Of a stretch of 64,000 nt of DNA, positions 1 to 11,871 are shown one piece after another. Origin of the DNA: Beroe forskalii (lineage: Eukaryota; Ctenophora; Nuda; Beroida; Beroidae). A model generated the notes under the pieces. The model ran no database searches. It had not been told where the DNA came from and saw nothing but the letters and a program-made list of their open reading frames with translations. The DNA is taken from positions 102,162 through 166,161 of the forward strand of contig WFMF01000400.1 of NCBI GenBank assembly GCA_011033025.1, written 5' to 3'. Numbering within the stretch: the first letter of the stretch is position 1; each line of letters opens with the position of its first letter. Position numbers and translations under genes: made by a program.

Positions 1-97
1 TTCAATTGAAAGTCTGATCCATGCTACATCACTATTTCATCATATCGAGAAAGTCGATTTTTTGGTCAATTTTGACCATTTTTGAAGGGTATACATC
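1..97. repeat. Dispersed repeat, copy 1 (direct repeat of 465-549)
   Basis: The first 85 bases recur almost exactly at 465-549. Copy 1 runs on into a small foldback element at 98-187. Copy 2 is interrupted at ATTTTTGA by a 3.2-kb element. The two copies therefore show the empty site for each other's insertion. Confidence 0.8.
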
Positions 98-187
98 TTG
101 CCAGGCGTTGCCTGGCCCCCTCGCGCGCGCGAAGCGCGCGCGCCCCGACTCGCAGAAAAAAAATATGGGGCAGGCAACGTCTGGCAA
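98..187. mobile_element. 90-bp foldback MITE with 8-bp target-site duplication
   Basis: The 17-base ends at 98-114 and 171-187 are inverted repeats with one mismatch (TTGCCAGGCGTTGCCTG against TTGCCAGACGTTGCCTG). The core is alternating CG around a GAAG turn (121-142). Perfect 8-bp direct repeats TATACATC flank it at 90-97 and 188-195. Eight-bp duplications fit hAT or P-type transposases, but the termini do not let me name the superfamily. A second member is at 58698-58770. It has no coding capacity. Confidence 0.8.
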
Positions 188-464
188 TATACATCAGTGT
201 TTTTTGCGAAATTTGGCGAATTTTTGACATATCGATTTATCGTCAGTTTTCGGACCAAAGGATCAAGATTGCTTGAATTATGAGATTATCAAGATGAGAT
301 TATCAAGATTGCTTGAATTAACAATGACGATTCACTTTCAGACCATTTCTGGCAATTTAACACCAAAATAACGAAAGTATCTGATTATTTTGGAGGAAAA
401 CGTACTTTTCGTGCTTATACTGCCACAAATTGCATCAGAAACGGCTAAAAATTGGTTCGAATGT

Positions 465-549
465 TTCAATTGAAAGTCTGATCCATGCTACATCACTATT
501 TCATCATATCGAGAAAGTCGATTTTTTGGTAGATTTTGACCATTTTTGA
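465..549. repeat. Dispersed repeat, copy 2, interrupted by a transposon
   Basis: Near-identical to bases 1-85. Its last eight bases, ATTTTTGA (542-549), are repeated at 3794-3801, where the parent sequence resumes with AAGGGTATA as in copy 1. The interval between is the inserted element. Confidence 0.75.
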
Positions 550-567
550 GAGACAACCTTGTCACGT

Positions 568-671
568 TTTAGGGCACTCAGGGCACAGGGCACTACGTCA
601 GGGCACTCAAGGGCACTTATAAGCGTACGTCAGGGCACTCAAGGGCACTACATCAGGGCACTACGTCAGGG
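568..671. repeat. AGGGCACT(C/ACGTC) minisatellite, left arm
   Basis: Short units of AGGGCACT alternate with TACGTC or CA. The array is split by the 672-1552 insertion and resumes at 1553-1655 with diverged units. Reverse-complement versions (AGTGCCCT) lie near 2605-2650 and 3690-3776. Confidence 0.8.
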
Positions 672-1552
672 CAGGGGCGTAGCCAGGATTTTGAAAAGGG
701 GGAGGCGGCTGCTGGCGCGGGGCGCCAGCAGAGAAGTCTGTGCCGGCGCGAAGCGCCGGCTGTGGCGGGGTCTGGGGGCGCAGCCCCCAGCGGGGTCCAG
801 GGGCAGAGCCCCTGGCCGGGGGGTTAGGGGGGCGGAGCCCCCCGGAAATTTTTTGGAAAAAACAAGGTGTTTTAGAGCATTTTCCAGCAAAATAGGCAGC
901 AAAATAAAGAATTTGATTGTTAAGTTATATACACAGAATTGGAAGTCAAAATTGTGTTTTGGTAGATAATAGCTTGTGAATGTTGAAAATTTTTCAATTC
1001 ATAATATTAAACTAACTGATAACCGAATAAATAGCCGAAAAAAGCATCTTGAACTGATTAGACTGCGAATGAGATATTATATGGGTGATGGGCATTTCAC
1101 CGGATTAAGTCCCAAATTTACCATCTATGTTTACTAATAATCCCAGCATATAAAATGTGATGTTTCAATCTTTAAATGATAATCAAATCACATTGATAGA
1201 TCGTCATATGATTTTGCTTATCAACAGAATGAGTTACACCTCAACCTCTTTTAAGTTGGAACCGAAATATTTAACCTACCGAGCAGTGATATGATTTTGC
1301 AATACTAGTTTCGCCCCAGAGAAATGTAAGAAACAGAACTGTTTTGCTCTCACTTATTTAAACAAACTTCACTCATCATTGGACGAACTAAATTGAGAAC
1401 CTAGTACTAGTAGTTAATTAAATTTAAATGAAATATATTTTCCGCGTTGAAAAGCAGATTTACAAAATTGGGCAACCTGAAGTTATTTTTTCTACTCATC
1501 TGAAAAGGGGGAGGCGACCGCCTGTGTCGCCTCCCCCCTGGCTACGCCCCTG
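672..1552. mobile_element. hAT-like MITE, 881 bp, nested in the 3.2-kb element
   Basis: Terminal inverted repeats start CAGGGGCGTAGCCAGG at 672 and end with its complement at 1552. The 8-bp target duplication CGTCAGGG is at 664-671 and 1553-1560. The left third is a run of GC-rich hairpins (GCCGGC..GCCGGC, CTGGGGGC..GCCCCCAG, CAGGGGC..GCCCCTG, GGGGGGC..GCCCCCC). The rest is AT-rich. There is no transposase. The 8-bp duplication and CAGGGG start fit hAT. Confidence 0.8.
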
Positions 1553-3689
1553 CGTCAGGGCACTCGGGCACTACGCCAGGGCACTGGGGCACTCCATTGG
1601 GGCACCGGGGAACTCCGTTAGGGCACCAGGGAACTCCGTTAGGTCACCTGTTTACAATGTATATTCACCGTTAACTTTAAGTTAAATATTAATATTAACC
1701 CTGCTTATGAACCTCATTAATTTGACCCGGTTTACTTGCTCCATTTACTGTATTTAATGAATGTACACGGGTACAATAACGAACACCTTGAAATCAGCAC
1801 AATATTGTAAATGTAATTACTGTACATTATTTTGAAAACCGTTATATCAATATCATAGACAATGCATGTCACGTGTCAGGTATGGAATGTGGTTGCGATG
1901 CATTTTTGAGAGTACATTTAACTATAGCAATGTACACCATGAGTTGTACCTCTTTCGTCATCCATTTTTATTTTGTATGGTATTGGTCGGTCGTTCCGGT
2001 TCAGTGTTCACAGAGTGCATTCTGCTATATACCTACACTATTGTCACCACTGATTCTGACTCTCAATTTCTGTTCGCGTGGTTATGTAATCTATACCTTT
2101 TGATCAAGTGATTATCTTTTGATCAAGTGATTTAGATCATATGTCCCTTATTTTCGATTTCTTGTATTTTTATCTACAAACTACAGTACAGAATTGCTGA
2201 AGTCTGTTCACCAAGTCTTTATAGTTAGTATAAACTTGATCACATTATTCATGTGATCAAGTCTATACAAGGAATCGAAACAGGGGCTCCGTACAGGACA
2301 TAGCTATTGCAACGAATGTGATTATACAGCCAAGAGTAAGATTGATTCCGTTGTCTGGTGAGCTGTGCTTGATGGTTGGTTCTTCCGGTTCGTCTCTCAC
2401 ATAAAGACTAGCTTATATAACATCAAATCTGAAATGTAATAATACTGTGTGAGCTTCAATTTTCAAACGCAAGGAAACATTTTAATTAGACACAGGGTAT
2501 AAACCCAACTTTTGTCGTGGTGCTAATGTGTGTTTAAGTGCCTGACCATGGTGAACTCATTGAAGTACCGTGCTGTACGACATGTTACTCCTACGTCCAA
2601 TGCTTAGTGCCCCGAAGTGCCCTAAAATAGTGCCCTCGAGTGCCCTGACGTAGTTGGAATTTATGGAAGGCGCGAACATGTATTAACAAACAGCTGTCGT
2701 ATACGTACGACGTACGCACGTGCATGACTGATGTGAAAACACTGTCAGAGTAGGGTGTGGACTGTGGTGTGCACTAACATCCACGCACCGTTCGACCATG
2801 CAATGACGATATGATTTTTGACAGGTGCTACGAGTCCTGCTGACGCCAGCCGCGAAGCAGTTGGCATCAGGAATGTCAAAGGTAACAGGCTAGACACAGG
2901 ACTAAAAAAGGCCCCACTGAGCCACTGGAGCACTGGTGTTTTCAGGCAATGGAGAATCGACGAAATTTTGCAGTGGTGGTTAAGGTGACGGGTTTGTGGG
3001 AATGGGATCTCTGAGAGGGTGAGGATTGTTATGTGCCCGTGAAGCCGTAAGTATGCTGGCTGGTGTACTACATACGAAACAAAGAAAACCTCTGTTTCTG
3101 CTGTCTCATCATAAACTTAAAACATCGGGAAAAGATACGATGAATCATGAGGTTAAAGTCCTCGTCCCATCATTGCTTACAGTTACACATCGGCATGACA
3201 CGCGGTCACAAAGACAGACACCACAAATGACTACTCAAATACCCGGCCCTGACTGTCTTTAAATCAATTTAAGTATGTAGTATGTACATGCTCAATTGTC
3301 ATTACAATTGGTACATTTTATAAATCAGCACTAGATCAATTCATCAAAATGTAGGTAAATAGCAGTAAAGGTGACCACTCACGGTGTACATCGCCAGTTG
3401 CAATAACTCTCAAGAATGCATAAGGCATATTAACCACATTCCATTCACATTTCACGGGGCGACATCACGTGACATACATTGGCTTTGATTGTGATACCTA
3501 TAACGGTTTGTAAATGTACGCAGTAAATGCAATGTGGGGAATGTGCTGATCAAAGGTGTTCGTTATTGTGCCTGTGTTCTTTCGCAAAATACAGCTGGTA
3601 AACCAGCTTAAATCTGTAGGGTGAATAAACACCGTAAATAAACATATTTATGAATAAACATGTCAACTATTAACCGAATGTCATTACGA

Positions 3690-3776
3690 AGTGCTGCAAG
3701 TGCCCTAACTTAGTGCCCCAGTGCCCTAAGTGCCCTAACGTAGTGCCCTTAGTGCCCTTCAGCTTCAGTGCCCTGA
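3690..3776. repeat. AGTGCCCT minisatellite, right arm
   Basis: Reverse-complement counterpart of the array at 568-671. It forms the inner part of the right end of the 550-3793 element. Confidence 0.7.
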
Positions 3777-3805
3777 CGTGACAAGGTTCTTTGATTTTTG
3801 AAGGG

Positions 3806-4200
3806 TATATGGTGGAGACGCTTAGGGACATAAAAAACAAAATGTAAAAATTTCTCTAAAATTGACAAATTTGAATTACGAGATCGACTAGACGCAAGCG
3901 TGATTCCCTTTCTATGAGTCACAATACCTTCCGAAAGGTTTTCACACTTTTGCCCATAACTCGTGATGCTTTTGGCCAATCGTAAAAACTTTGATACCTA
4001 CGGAAGCAGAATTTTAAGCGGAATCCGATGCAATTCTCAAATTTATGATTAGACGCTAATTTGTTATCGTTATCGCCGATTTAAAAATCGACGCGCATTC
4101 ATACAATGCTGACAAAATATGAAGACCTCTTAAGAGCTGCGTCGTTTGGCGCGCGCGTTCGGCGCCACTTTATTGATTTTGTGACATGCGCGTTACAAAT
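3806..4200 (-). repeat. Dispersed repeat also present at 17190-17540
   Basis: GTGGAGACGCTTAGGGACAT and the next ~100 bases reappear in reverse complement at about 17400-17540, including the TCTAGTCGATCTCGTAAT stretch. Further in both copies are similar GC-rich GGCGCGCG segments. No coding frame. Confidence 0.65.
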
Positions 4201-5990
4201 TTTACGAGTTGAGTGACGAAGGTAGTTTCAGCACATGCATGATTGCGGGGATAATAAACGTGGAAAACACCACGGAGAAGTCACAGATAAGGAAAAGGAA
4301 TAATATTGTGCATCATTGTACAGTACAACGTGAGAACATTAGTACAATGTAATCCAGCCATTAGTTCCCACTTGCCAGGGATGGTGGCAACAGAATTTGA
4401 ATGCGGAGTGGTAGTTTGAATACGCTTCATGGCAATAATAAGGAGAATAATAAGCTTTATTTTGATTTGATCAAAACAATTCAAATAATGATAAAATGAG
4501 AAGCATTATTACCCTCCCGTGGCTCAAACTCCAGTGTGATAATTATCGATATATCACTCCTTTATAGCACTACTTCATATCGTTGAATAAATTGTTGATT
4601 TTATGAAGGAGCACTCAAAATCTATAAAAACGTTGAATTCAGACGAGGGTCGGGTAAATTAACAAACTCATGGATCGTTTTATGATAAAATCGGCTGACG
4701 CCTCGTGTGATAATATAACAATATCACAATTCAATAGGATATCAAAACATATACTACCCTTATTGACGACCCTTATTGACCGATGAGCACACATCATATA
4801 CATTATATGATCTATGTATATTTAAATTTCGATATCAAAACAAATAATACTTTTTGATTATCTAAGGATCAATCATCATGTATGTATGATAATCAGCCGA
4901 AATAAACTGGTTAAAAGAGTAGTCAAACTGGGAGGTATGTGGTGACTGGTGTTGCTGGGGAGTAAAACATTGTTTCATATGATAGATTACGATAAAAAGC
5001 AGTACAAAAAGCAGTACAAAAAGCATTACGAAAAGCAGTACAAAAAGCAGCAAATTATTCAACCGATTACGACCCTTTTCTATACGGTTTTACTTTTATG
5101 AATTTTCTGTATTGTATAATTCAAAGTGTTGCTTTCGAGTGAGCTAATGTATACGTAAATCATGAATTGTGACACTTTTTACCTCGTGCCTTGTACTTTG
5201 TAAGTAATTCATCTCACGGCCTCACCCGATACCACAAGCAGCGTTTTGAAATTTTGACGGGATTTCAACATGCGCCATAATCGATGATTATAAGTAAACA
5301 CTGTCTGGCGTGTAGCACACTATGAACAAATAAGGGACCGAAGTCTCAGTTCGTTGAAATCCTCTACAAGACGTAGATGTGATATCTCCTGTATACTCCC
5401 TTATGAAGATGTAGAATGTAGATCATGGCAGATGGCATGGTTTCGAGTGGAGCTATTTCAAGAAGTTGTCCAAAAGTTCCTATTGGCCCGTCTTCCTTTG
5501 AATGGGGCAATATAACTGAATCGTACCAGCTGCTAGTCCTTCCTGAATGAGGGATGAGAAGTTTGGGAGGGTGTGGCTGTAGCTGTGTATCTACAGATAA
5601 TCATATTCATATCTCAGATAATCTCAGATAATCGGATATAAACTTTAATTATGCACTTTTCAGCAGATTTACGCATAGTATTAAAAATCCCTTCAATAGG
5701 CACCAGTGTACCGTTCGTTAGATTATAACGCACTGCAGTGCCAAAATCCTGATTTATCACGCGCTGTAGTTCATAAAAATTTACTATGGTGAGTGGAACA
5801 GTACGTTATGACGGGGGGTATCTTGGACTAAGTGCACTGTGCAAGACAGTAAGACAGGAGGTCGGGTGTGTGCGTGGTGTTTGGGCATTGGCGAAATCAT
5901 TTAATCCACAATACTAACTGAGGTGGCCACCTTACGGGAAATCATATTGACTTGGTCAAAATTGCACATTTTTCCATATTTACGTTATAA
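4201..5990. other. AT-rich sequence, no gene seen
   Basis: No frame with protein-like composition and no RNA gene recognised. At 4988-5050 there are about five imperfect copies of a 14-base unit (AAAAAGCAGTAC). The small minus-strand frame over it is only the leucine/phenylalanine-rich translation of that repeat. Confidence 0.6.
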
Positions 5991-5992
5991 TA

Positions 5993-6235
5993 TCGTTAGC
6001 ACATGGGACAAACTGCAGTTGTATGCTCATTTTGAGATGGTTCCCTACAAAACATGATAAAATTCAGTTATTACATGGGACAATCTACAGCGTCCTATGC
6101 TCATTTTGGGTGGGTACCTTCAAATAGTGGTAAATATCATTTTAGTATATGGGACAATCTGCCGGACAATCTCGGGTAGGTTTCTATGCTAATTTTGGGG
6201 TGAGTCTCTACAAATGATTTCAAATATCACTCAGT
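5993..6235. repeat. Degenerate tandem repeat, about three units of ~85 bp
   Basis: Units share ATGGGACAATCTGC, then TATGCTCATTTTGGG, then CTACAAAT and an AAATATCA-like stretch. They are diverged, so this is an old array. Confidence 0.55.
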
Positions 6236-7841
6236 ATTTTGAAAATTGGGCAAAAATCACAATGTGGTGTTATGGGCTTGTCTAGTATTTGAGCTTTTGT
6301 AATCAAGAGCAGCTTTAGAGTGAAATCTGCGGTCTGTCATCCAGTGTTCATTTTGACACCACTCCCTCCAATAGTAAGGTCACGTTTTGAAAAACACTAG
6401 GGCAATGGGCATAATGGTTTTGTTATCAACTGTAGTTACCCTTTTTGGAAAAAACTGAATGTTTCTTAACTGAATGATCGGATCACCGCATACTGATACT
6501 GATTAATGATGATTTAAATAACCATCATTAATCAGTACTTTTGGAAAAAGGTTTATGCACAATGGAAAACTTGAAACTGCATAAACCTTGTTAGACGTTG
6601 CACCATAAATTATTATGCACGGTTAAACCAGTTGTGCCTTCATATCATAATTAATAAAAAATGAAAATAATTATATTTTAAGATTTTACAAGCAAGGTCG
6701 GTGCATAATTCAGTTTAATAACTCGTAAAAAGTACAAACGTCTGCAATAAAACCTCGGCCTTCGACCTCGGTTTCTAATGCGATATTACACACTCGGGCC
6801 TCCGGCCTGAGTATCACTGAGTTTGCACATTTGCGTAGCAATATGTTGCCCATTTAGTGTTCCATCATCATTTACCCATCAGTTGCCAATGTCTCCATCT
6901 CAGAAATAAATAAGTGCCAGACAACGCAAGTCCTAATTCCAGCCTTATTTAGGAGTAGATTTATGCCATGAAATACCAAAATTCTGCAATTCTGACAAAA
7001 CCATGCCAAATTTGTTATCAAATAGCACTCTGCGAAATGTTTTTGGTCATGGCCAATCACTACAAACCAAAGAAATTAGAGAAAAGTCATAAAATGAGCA
7101 TGATAATAAAACACGATAAATCAGGCTGATGATCAACATCTGACAAATATTAATTCTTGGGAGCCTTTAAATGAATGAAAAGGTCATTTTGTCGCATGAG
7201 TCACACCAAAATAAGATTTTTGACAAGTTTCGACCCATCATTAACATTCACATCCAGAATATCTCAATTCCTTTTATCATTTTTCCTCTACGCTTTAAAC
7301 CCCTTTACCAATCATCAAAATTACTTGAAATAGCTAATATAGTGGCATTTGGCTAATTAATTTCAAGGTCAACTATCACCTGAGACTTCAGTCATGGGTA
7401 GTTTTGGAACAAAAAAGTATAATTCCATTGATTTGAAATCGCTGTCCACCATTGAAATCACACAATGCTGTTTTTCGTTACATAAGGCTGGAATTGCCCA
7501 TTTTGAATTTCAAGAATCGATGGCTACAGTGGGTTGTGTGTGACCAATATGTCAAAATGGTGACAAAAGTATCAAATGGGCAACATTTAGCTATGATATG
7601 GTCATTTTTGTTATTCGAAATTTAAATGTTTGCTTCAATTTATTGAGGATTAAAAATGGCCAACTAAAATCGTCTATATGATACCTTAGGAGGTGTATTT
7701 ATATGGAGTAAAATTTTGGTTTTTACAAATTTGGTAGGTTGTTATTTGGGGATCTTTCTCAAGTCATTACTCTAGTAAACATATGATAATGACGTTATTT
7801 TGAACTGTCATGGTGGGTAAAAATACTATGGGGATTTTTCC
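6236..7841. other. AT-rich sequence with small palindromes, no gene seen
   Basis: A palindrome near 6493-6537 has ACTGATTAATGATG paired with CATCATTAATCAGT around TTTAAATAAC. Another at about 6549-6594 pairs AAGGTTTATGCA with TGCATAAACCTT. Near 6750-6815 are two short GGCCT-type hairpins. No coding region is supported. Confidence 0.55.
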
Positions 7842-8007
7842 GAGCATGGCTTGGGATGCGCTAATGAAAATTATTGCACGAGGCGAAGCCGAGTGCAAAT
7901 AATTTGGGTTATCGTCACGAGGCGAAGCCGAGTGTGATAATTCCCAGTTATTGCACGAGGCGAAGCCGAGTGCAATAACTGTAATTAGCGTATCCCAAGC
8001 CATGCTC
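7842..8007. mobile_element. 166-bp foldback element with internal GAGGCGAAGCCGAG palindromes
   Basis: Arms of 24 bases (7842-7865 and 7984-8007) are inverted with one mismatch, beginning GAGCATGGCTTGGGATGCGC. Between them are three copies of a smaller palindrome, GCACGAGGCGAAGCCGAGTG, so the element is a hairpin of hairpins. I could not delimit a target duplication. Confidence 0.7.
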
Positions 8008-8009
8008 TT

Positions 8010-9465
8010 AGTGTATTAGCCAATGTGAGGAAAACGATATTAAAACTTATTTGCATGAGCATTTTAATTGCAAAATGCTCTATTATAAATTATTGCACTT
8101 TCGATTCAACTTATTTGCATGAGCATTTTAATTGCAAAATGCTCTATTATAAATTATTGCACTTTCGATGAAAACCTATTGTTCGTCAATTTGACTTATG
8201 AAAAGGTGAAAAGATGAATCACAGCTACTATATGATAAAGTTGGTCACGTGACGCGCAGTGACAGCTACAAATCATGTTACCGTATGTTACAAATAAGTC
8301 TAAAATTCATTATGATACGCCTTTTAAAATAAAACAATTTGTTAACTAAAGGAACGAAACAATGGAAATTATGATACAAATAAAAATTATGATACAAATG
8401 ATCACTGAAGGAGAAGGATGGTTTATGAACAGAAATAATTGATGATTTAATGAGTTAAACAGGAGTATGTCTCAAAGAGCACTATTGTACGATTACAAAT
8501 GCAACAACAAAAACAATATCGATCAAAGAAATAGAATCAATAGGTACAACAAAAACAATATTAACGAATAATGGCATTGCGATATAATCTGCAGAGCATG
8601 CAAAAGAGGTAAATGGACTTTCTCGCCGTGTAAACAAGTAAGAACAGCCAGAACGGCGAAACACAACAGAAACTGTGAATGAGAGAATGAGAAACCGTTT
8701 GCTGAAGGATAGTGCTCCGAAACCAGTGGCACGTGCGCGCGCGCAACACGTGACCTTGATTTGGTACAGTAACAGTGGCACGTGTGCGAGTCACGTGGGA
8801 CGGTAATTACATGTTTAGAGAGATTCTCATGGGAACGAAGCATTTGCATTTGATTTGGTATACATTTGCTAGTAAGAGTGCGTGTTGTTTGAAAGGAGTA
8901 CAATACACTGAAACTATGTGATAGAGACAGTGAATGTATTTGATAGAGGGATTCTGCCAGTGTGTCTATCGCTCTATTTTATCCCCTCCCGCTGGTTGAA
9001 CCCTCACGCAATAACCCGGACGAATCTATGTATAAAATACATAGACACACGCCTACCGGGTCCATTTTGGGATGCTTCCAGATGGCGTTAGCCCGAGGGA
9101 TGTATCCGGTTTTGGCCCGAGCCCGTAGGGCGAGGGTCTAAACCAATATGGATCCGATCAGGCAAGTGTCTATATATTACAGAAAACGTCAGAGGGTTCT
9201 ATAATCATCATCCCATAACTATTCAGAGCATAATTTTTAGGAGTGCAATAATAGAACTTATTTGCATGAGCATTTTAATTGCAAAATGCTCTATTATAAA
9301 TTATTGCACTTTCGAACAACTTATTTGCATGAGCATTTTAATTGCAAAATGCACTATCATTAGTTATTGCACGATGAGCAGAAATGATGCCAAAACAAAC
9401 AATCAAATCGGTCATGCACTGTTACCAATTATTGCACGCTTATAAGTACCCTCAAAATTGGCTAA
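8010..9465. mobile_element. Candidate 1.45-kb inverted-repeat element
   Basis: GTATTAGCCAAT..TGAGG near 8014-8030 and CCTCAAAATTGGCTAATAC near 9441-9461 form an imperfect inverted repeat. Just inside each end is the same tandem pair of ~61-65-bp units (8045-8169 and 9257-9372; ACTTATTTGCATGAGCATTT), in direct orientation. The interior has no transposase. A palindromic, CCCGAG-rich block lies at about 9010-9175. Boundaries are uncertain. Confidence 0.45.
8045..8169. repeat. Two tandem ~65-bp units, repeated at 9257-9372
   Basis: Each unit reads ACTTATTTGCATGAGCATTT, then AATTGCAAAATGCTC, then TATTGCACTTTCGA, and itself folds (GAGCATTTT..AAAATGCTC). The same pair, slightly diverged, occurs at 9257-9372. 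Confidence 0.75.
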
Positions 9466-9599
9466 TACCTATAACATCAAGATTCAAGAGGCGCATACAC
9501 TATACAGTATACAATATACATCGCTTCAGGGCGCGGCAACTGCCTGCTGTGTAAAAATACTGAAGGTTTTTTTTGTTTTTTTTTTTTGGTGCAATGTTC

Positions 9600-9770
9600 A
9601 CTGTCCGCCTCCCCCGCCACGCGTGGGGAGTTGGCAGCTCTCCATAGCGGAGAGCTCTGCTGGAACCCATCTGGCATGCACTACTAGTTTGACTAGTACC
9701 CCTTACCTGGGATGCCAGATGATAGCATCTTTACAGATGCTAATTGAGTCGGGGGCGCCCCTCCGAAGAT
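9600..9770. other. Cluster of three strong hairpins, function unknown
   Basis: Three hairpins follow each other: CAGCTCTCC with GGAGAGCTCTG (~9632-9661), ATCTGGCATGC with GATGCCAGAT (~9668-9721, enclosing TACTAGTTTGACTAGTA), and TAGCATCT with AGATGCTA (~9723-9742). It is GC-richer than its surroundings and lies just outside the 8010-9465 element. It may be a structured RNA or the 5' end of a retroelement. I cannot assign it. Confidence 0.4.
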
Positions 9771-10784
9771 TGACTACCTTGATCCCTGTGGTAAGTGGCG
9801 ACATGGGCCTTAACCTACAACCATCGACTTCTATGGCTCTGATGGCGAGTTGTGCTGGTTTGAAATTTATTGGTATTTGTCGTGTATTTTTATGATGTGA
9901 AAGGTTTGTGTGTTCGTACTGCCGTTTGTTACGGAGGAGTTAGTTATATGCCGGCGCACGTGCCGCGTGTGCCTCTCCTTCCTGCTTATGTGATGTGCTT
10001 TAAAATGTTCCCGCACCTGCGCTCTATTGCACTACTCTGTTGAGAAGCGGTGGGACCGGCTCTTAACTTGTGTTTGTAGTATGTATATATGTTGTAATAG
10101 TTTGGTGTGTTTGTACTCATTTTTATTGCAGAAGAGTTGGTTTTCTATGGCAGGGGCGTCTCCTTCCTGCTTCGTGTGGTGTTATTTAGTTTAGAAAATG
10201 AATGTGCACCTGCGCTCAGTGGCACGACTCTGTTGAGCTGGGATGGGACTTGTTGATTCGGGGTCAGCTGATTGTCATGTCAATTATCTCTTGATAGGTG
10301 GGTTGCTATCTAATCCAGAGTTTTGTGGTGCCTGCTGAGAAACTTAGTGAGAACAGAATGATATGTCCCCATGGGGACGCCACAATGACATCATGACGGT
10401 CATCATGACTACATCATGGCAGGATGAAGGTATTGCGTATATAGATAGACTCCGGTCTTACCTGGCTACTTGCCAAAGATCGTTTACACCTGTCGCGAAC
10501 TATGCTGTCCAATTCAAGTGCTCTCTACAAGCTCTATACACCATCCTGCAAGACAAAGAAAGAGTTGATTTGAAATTTTGAACAGTATTGGGAACAGACA
10601 TTTGACTACATGACACTTCATCTTCTCAAAAGTTAGGGTCACTGACAGGGCAGAGAGATAAAGTGGCATGAAGTCAATTGTCATGTAATACTGATGAAAA
10701 GTTTGGTTCCTGTGGGCCTGGGGATTCTTCAGCAAGAAATAAACTGAACTGAAAAAAGATAAAATATACAATTAGAAATAGCGA
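9771..10784. other. Intergenic, no gene seen
   Basis: Contains two loosely similar stretches (around 9960-10060 and 10140-10245; GTCTCCTTCCTGCTT..TGCACCTGCGCTC..TGTTGAG), suggesting an old duplication of a ~190-bp unit. No protein-like frame. Confidence 0.5.
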
Positions 10785-10787
10785 TAA

Positions 10788-11221
10788 GGGATCGTTCACA
10801 TATTACGTAATCATCTTGGGGGAGGGGGTTTCAAATGATTACGTTTGATTACGGGGAGGGTTTTGATTACGTAATCAAAATATCCAAATTTCGACACAAT
10901 TTTTGAATTTTTGCCAAAATTCTCGGTACTTTTCGGCAATATCTTCAGAAAATCTCAAAAATAACATTTTAAGCATTTTTTTTTCAAATCTTTCCTCGAT
11001 ATTTTCATCAAAATTTTCAAAATGGAAGCCTTATCAATATTAAAGTATTTACTCCTTTAATTTTCCTCATTGTGAACTCAACTAGGTTGGGGGGGGTAAG
11101 CCATGATTACGTAACATTCTCCTCAAGAGGAGGGGGTTGGGCTTTGATAACGTTTGATTACGAGGGGAGGGAGGGGGTTGAAAATGGCCAAAAATTGATT
11201 ACGTAATATGTGAACGATCTC
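10788..11221. mobile_element. PIF/Harbinger-type MITE, copy 1
   Basis: Ends are GGGATCGTTCACATATTACG and its complement with one mismatch, and TAA is duplicated at 10785-10787 and 11222-11224. A 3-bp TWA-like duplication and a GGG-starting terminus are the marks of PIF/Harbinger. G-rich tracts lie inside both ends and ATTACGTAAT recurs. No coding capacity. Related copies are at 20955-21381 and 21594-21753. Confidence 0.8.
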
Positions 11222-11550
11222 TAATGTCGCCCGCATTTTGATTGATCATGATCAATGATCATAATGATACTGAGTTTCAGTAAATTATAAATGTAACAGG
11301 TGGGGAACGGATTTTTCAACTCCTACCACGCATACGATAGGGTCTGGGCAAGTTTATATGGTCACGACAGAGAGAAAGATGAGATAGTAAGATGTGAGAT
11401 GAAAGTCAAATATTAAATAATTTCGTGAACCCAATTTGCAATTGCAAATAAAGTTAGGTGCCAAAGCATCGCTTCATGACGCATCACGTATTTGCTTACC
11501 TCAAGCTCTCCGAAGTAGTCCGGTCGAAAACAAACAAATTTTGAAGAGTT
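11222..11550. other. Short spacer, nothing recognised
   Basis: AT-rich sequence between two elements. No frame, repeat or RNA gene seen. Confidence 0.5.
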
Positions 11551-11871
11551 AGGGAACTAACTTGCAGCAATGACTTAGGGTGTTTTTTCGATTCAATATG
11601 GTCCCAGGAGTCACCAAACCAAAATCCCCTAAAATCCGGTCGGCACTTTTCGAGATATGGCCACGCCCTTTTTTAACCGTGGGAATTTTTGGTGAAAAAT
11701 CTGAATTTCAAGATTTTGAGCTTTATAGGCAAGATTATACACTAAATCCACTTATTTTTGCACGAGAAAAACGATGCAACTGTTATTTTTTGGCTATAAT
11801 CATTGCTGAGGCCAATTATTGGCCACGCCCATTTTTATCGTGGGAATTTTGGGCAGAATTCCAAATTTAAC

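Larger units (their letters stand above)
550..3793. mobile_element. 3.2-kb non-autonomous element with minisatellite-bearing inverted ends
   Basis: Both ends carry the inverted motif AACCTTGTCACG / CGTGACAAGGTT (starting near 554 and ending near 3788), followed inwards by an AGGGCACT minisatellite in opposite orientations. ATTTTTGA is duplicated at 542-549 and 3794-3801, and the uninterrupted sequence is visible at 72-97. No transposase-like reading frame is present, so it would depend on an enzyme encoded elsewhere. A hAT-type MITE is nested at 672-1552. The interior 1660-2600 and 2660-3690 is AT-rich and shows nothing recognisable. Confidence 0.7.

Noticed and set aside
559-969. 136-residue frame over the left end of the hAT-like MITE
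   Set aside because: It is the translation of the AGGGCACT minisatellite and GC hairpins; a shadow frame runs on the other strand and neither has protein-like composition.
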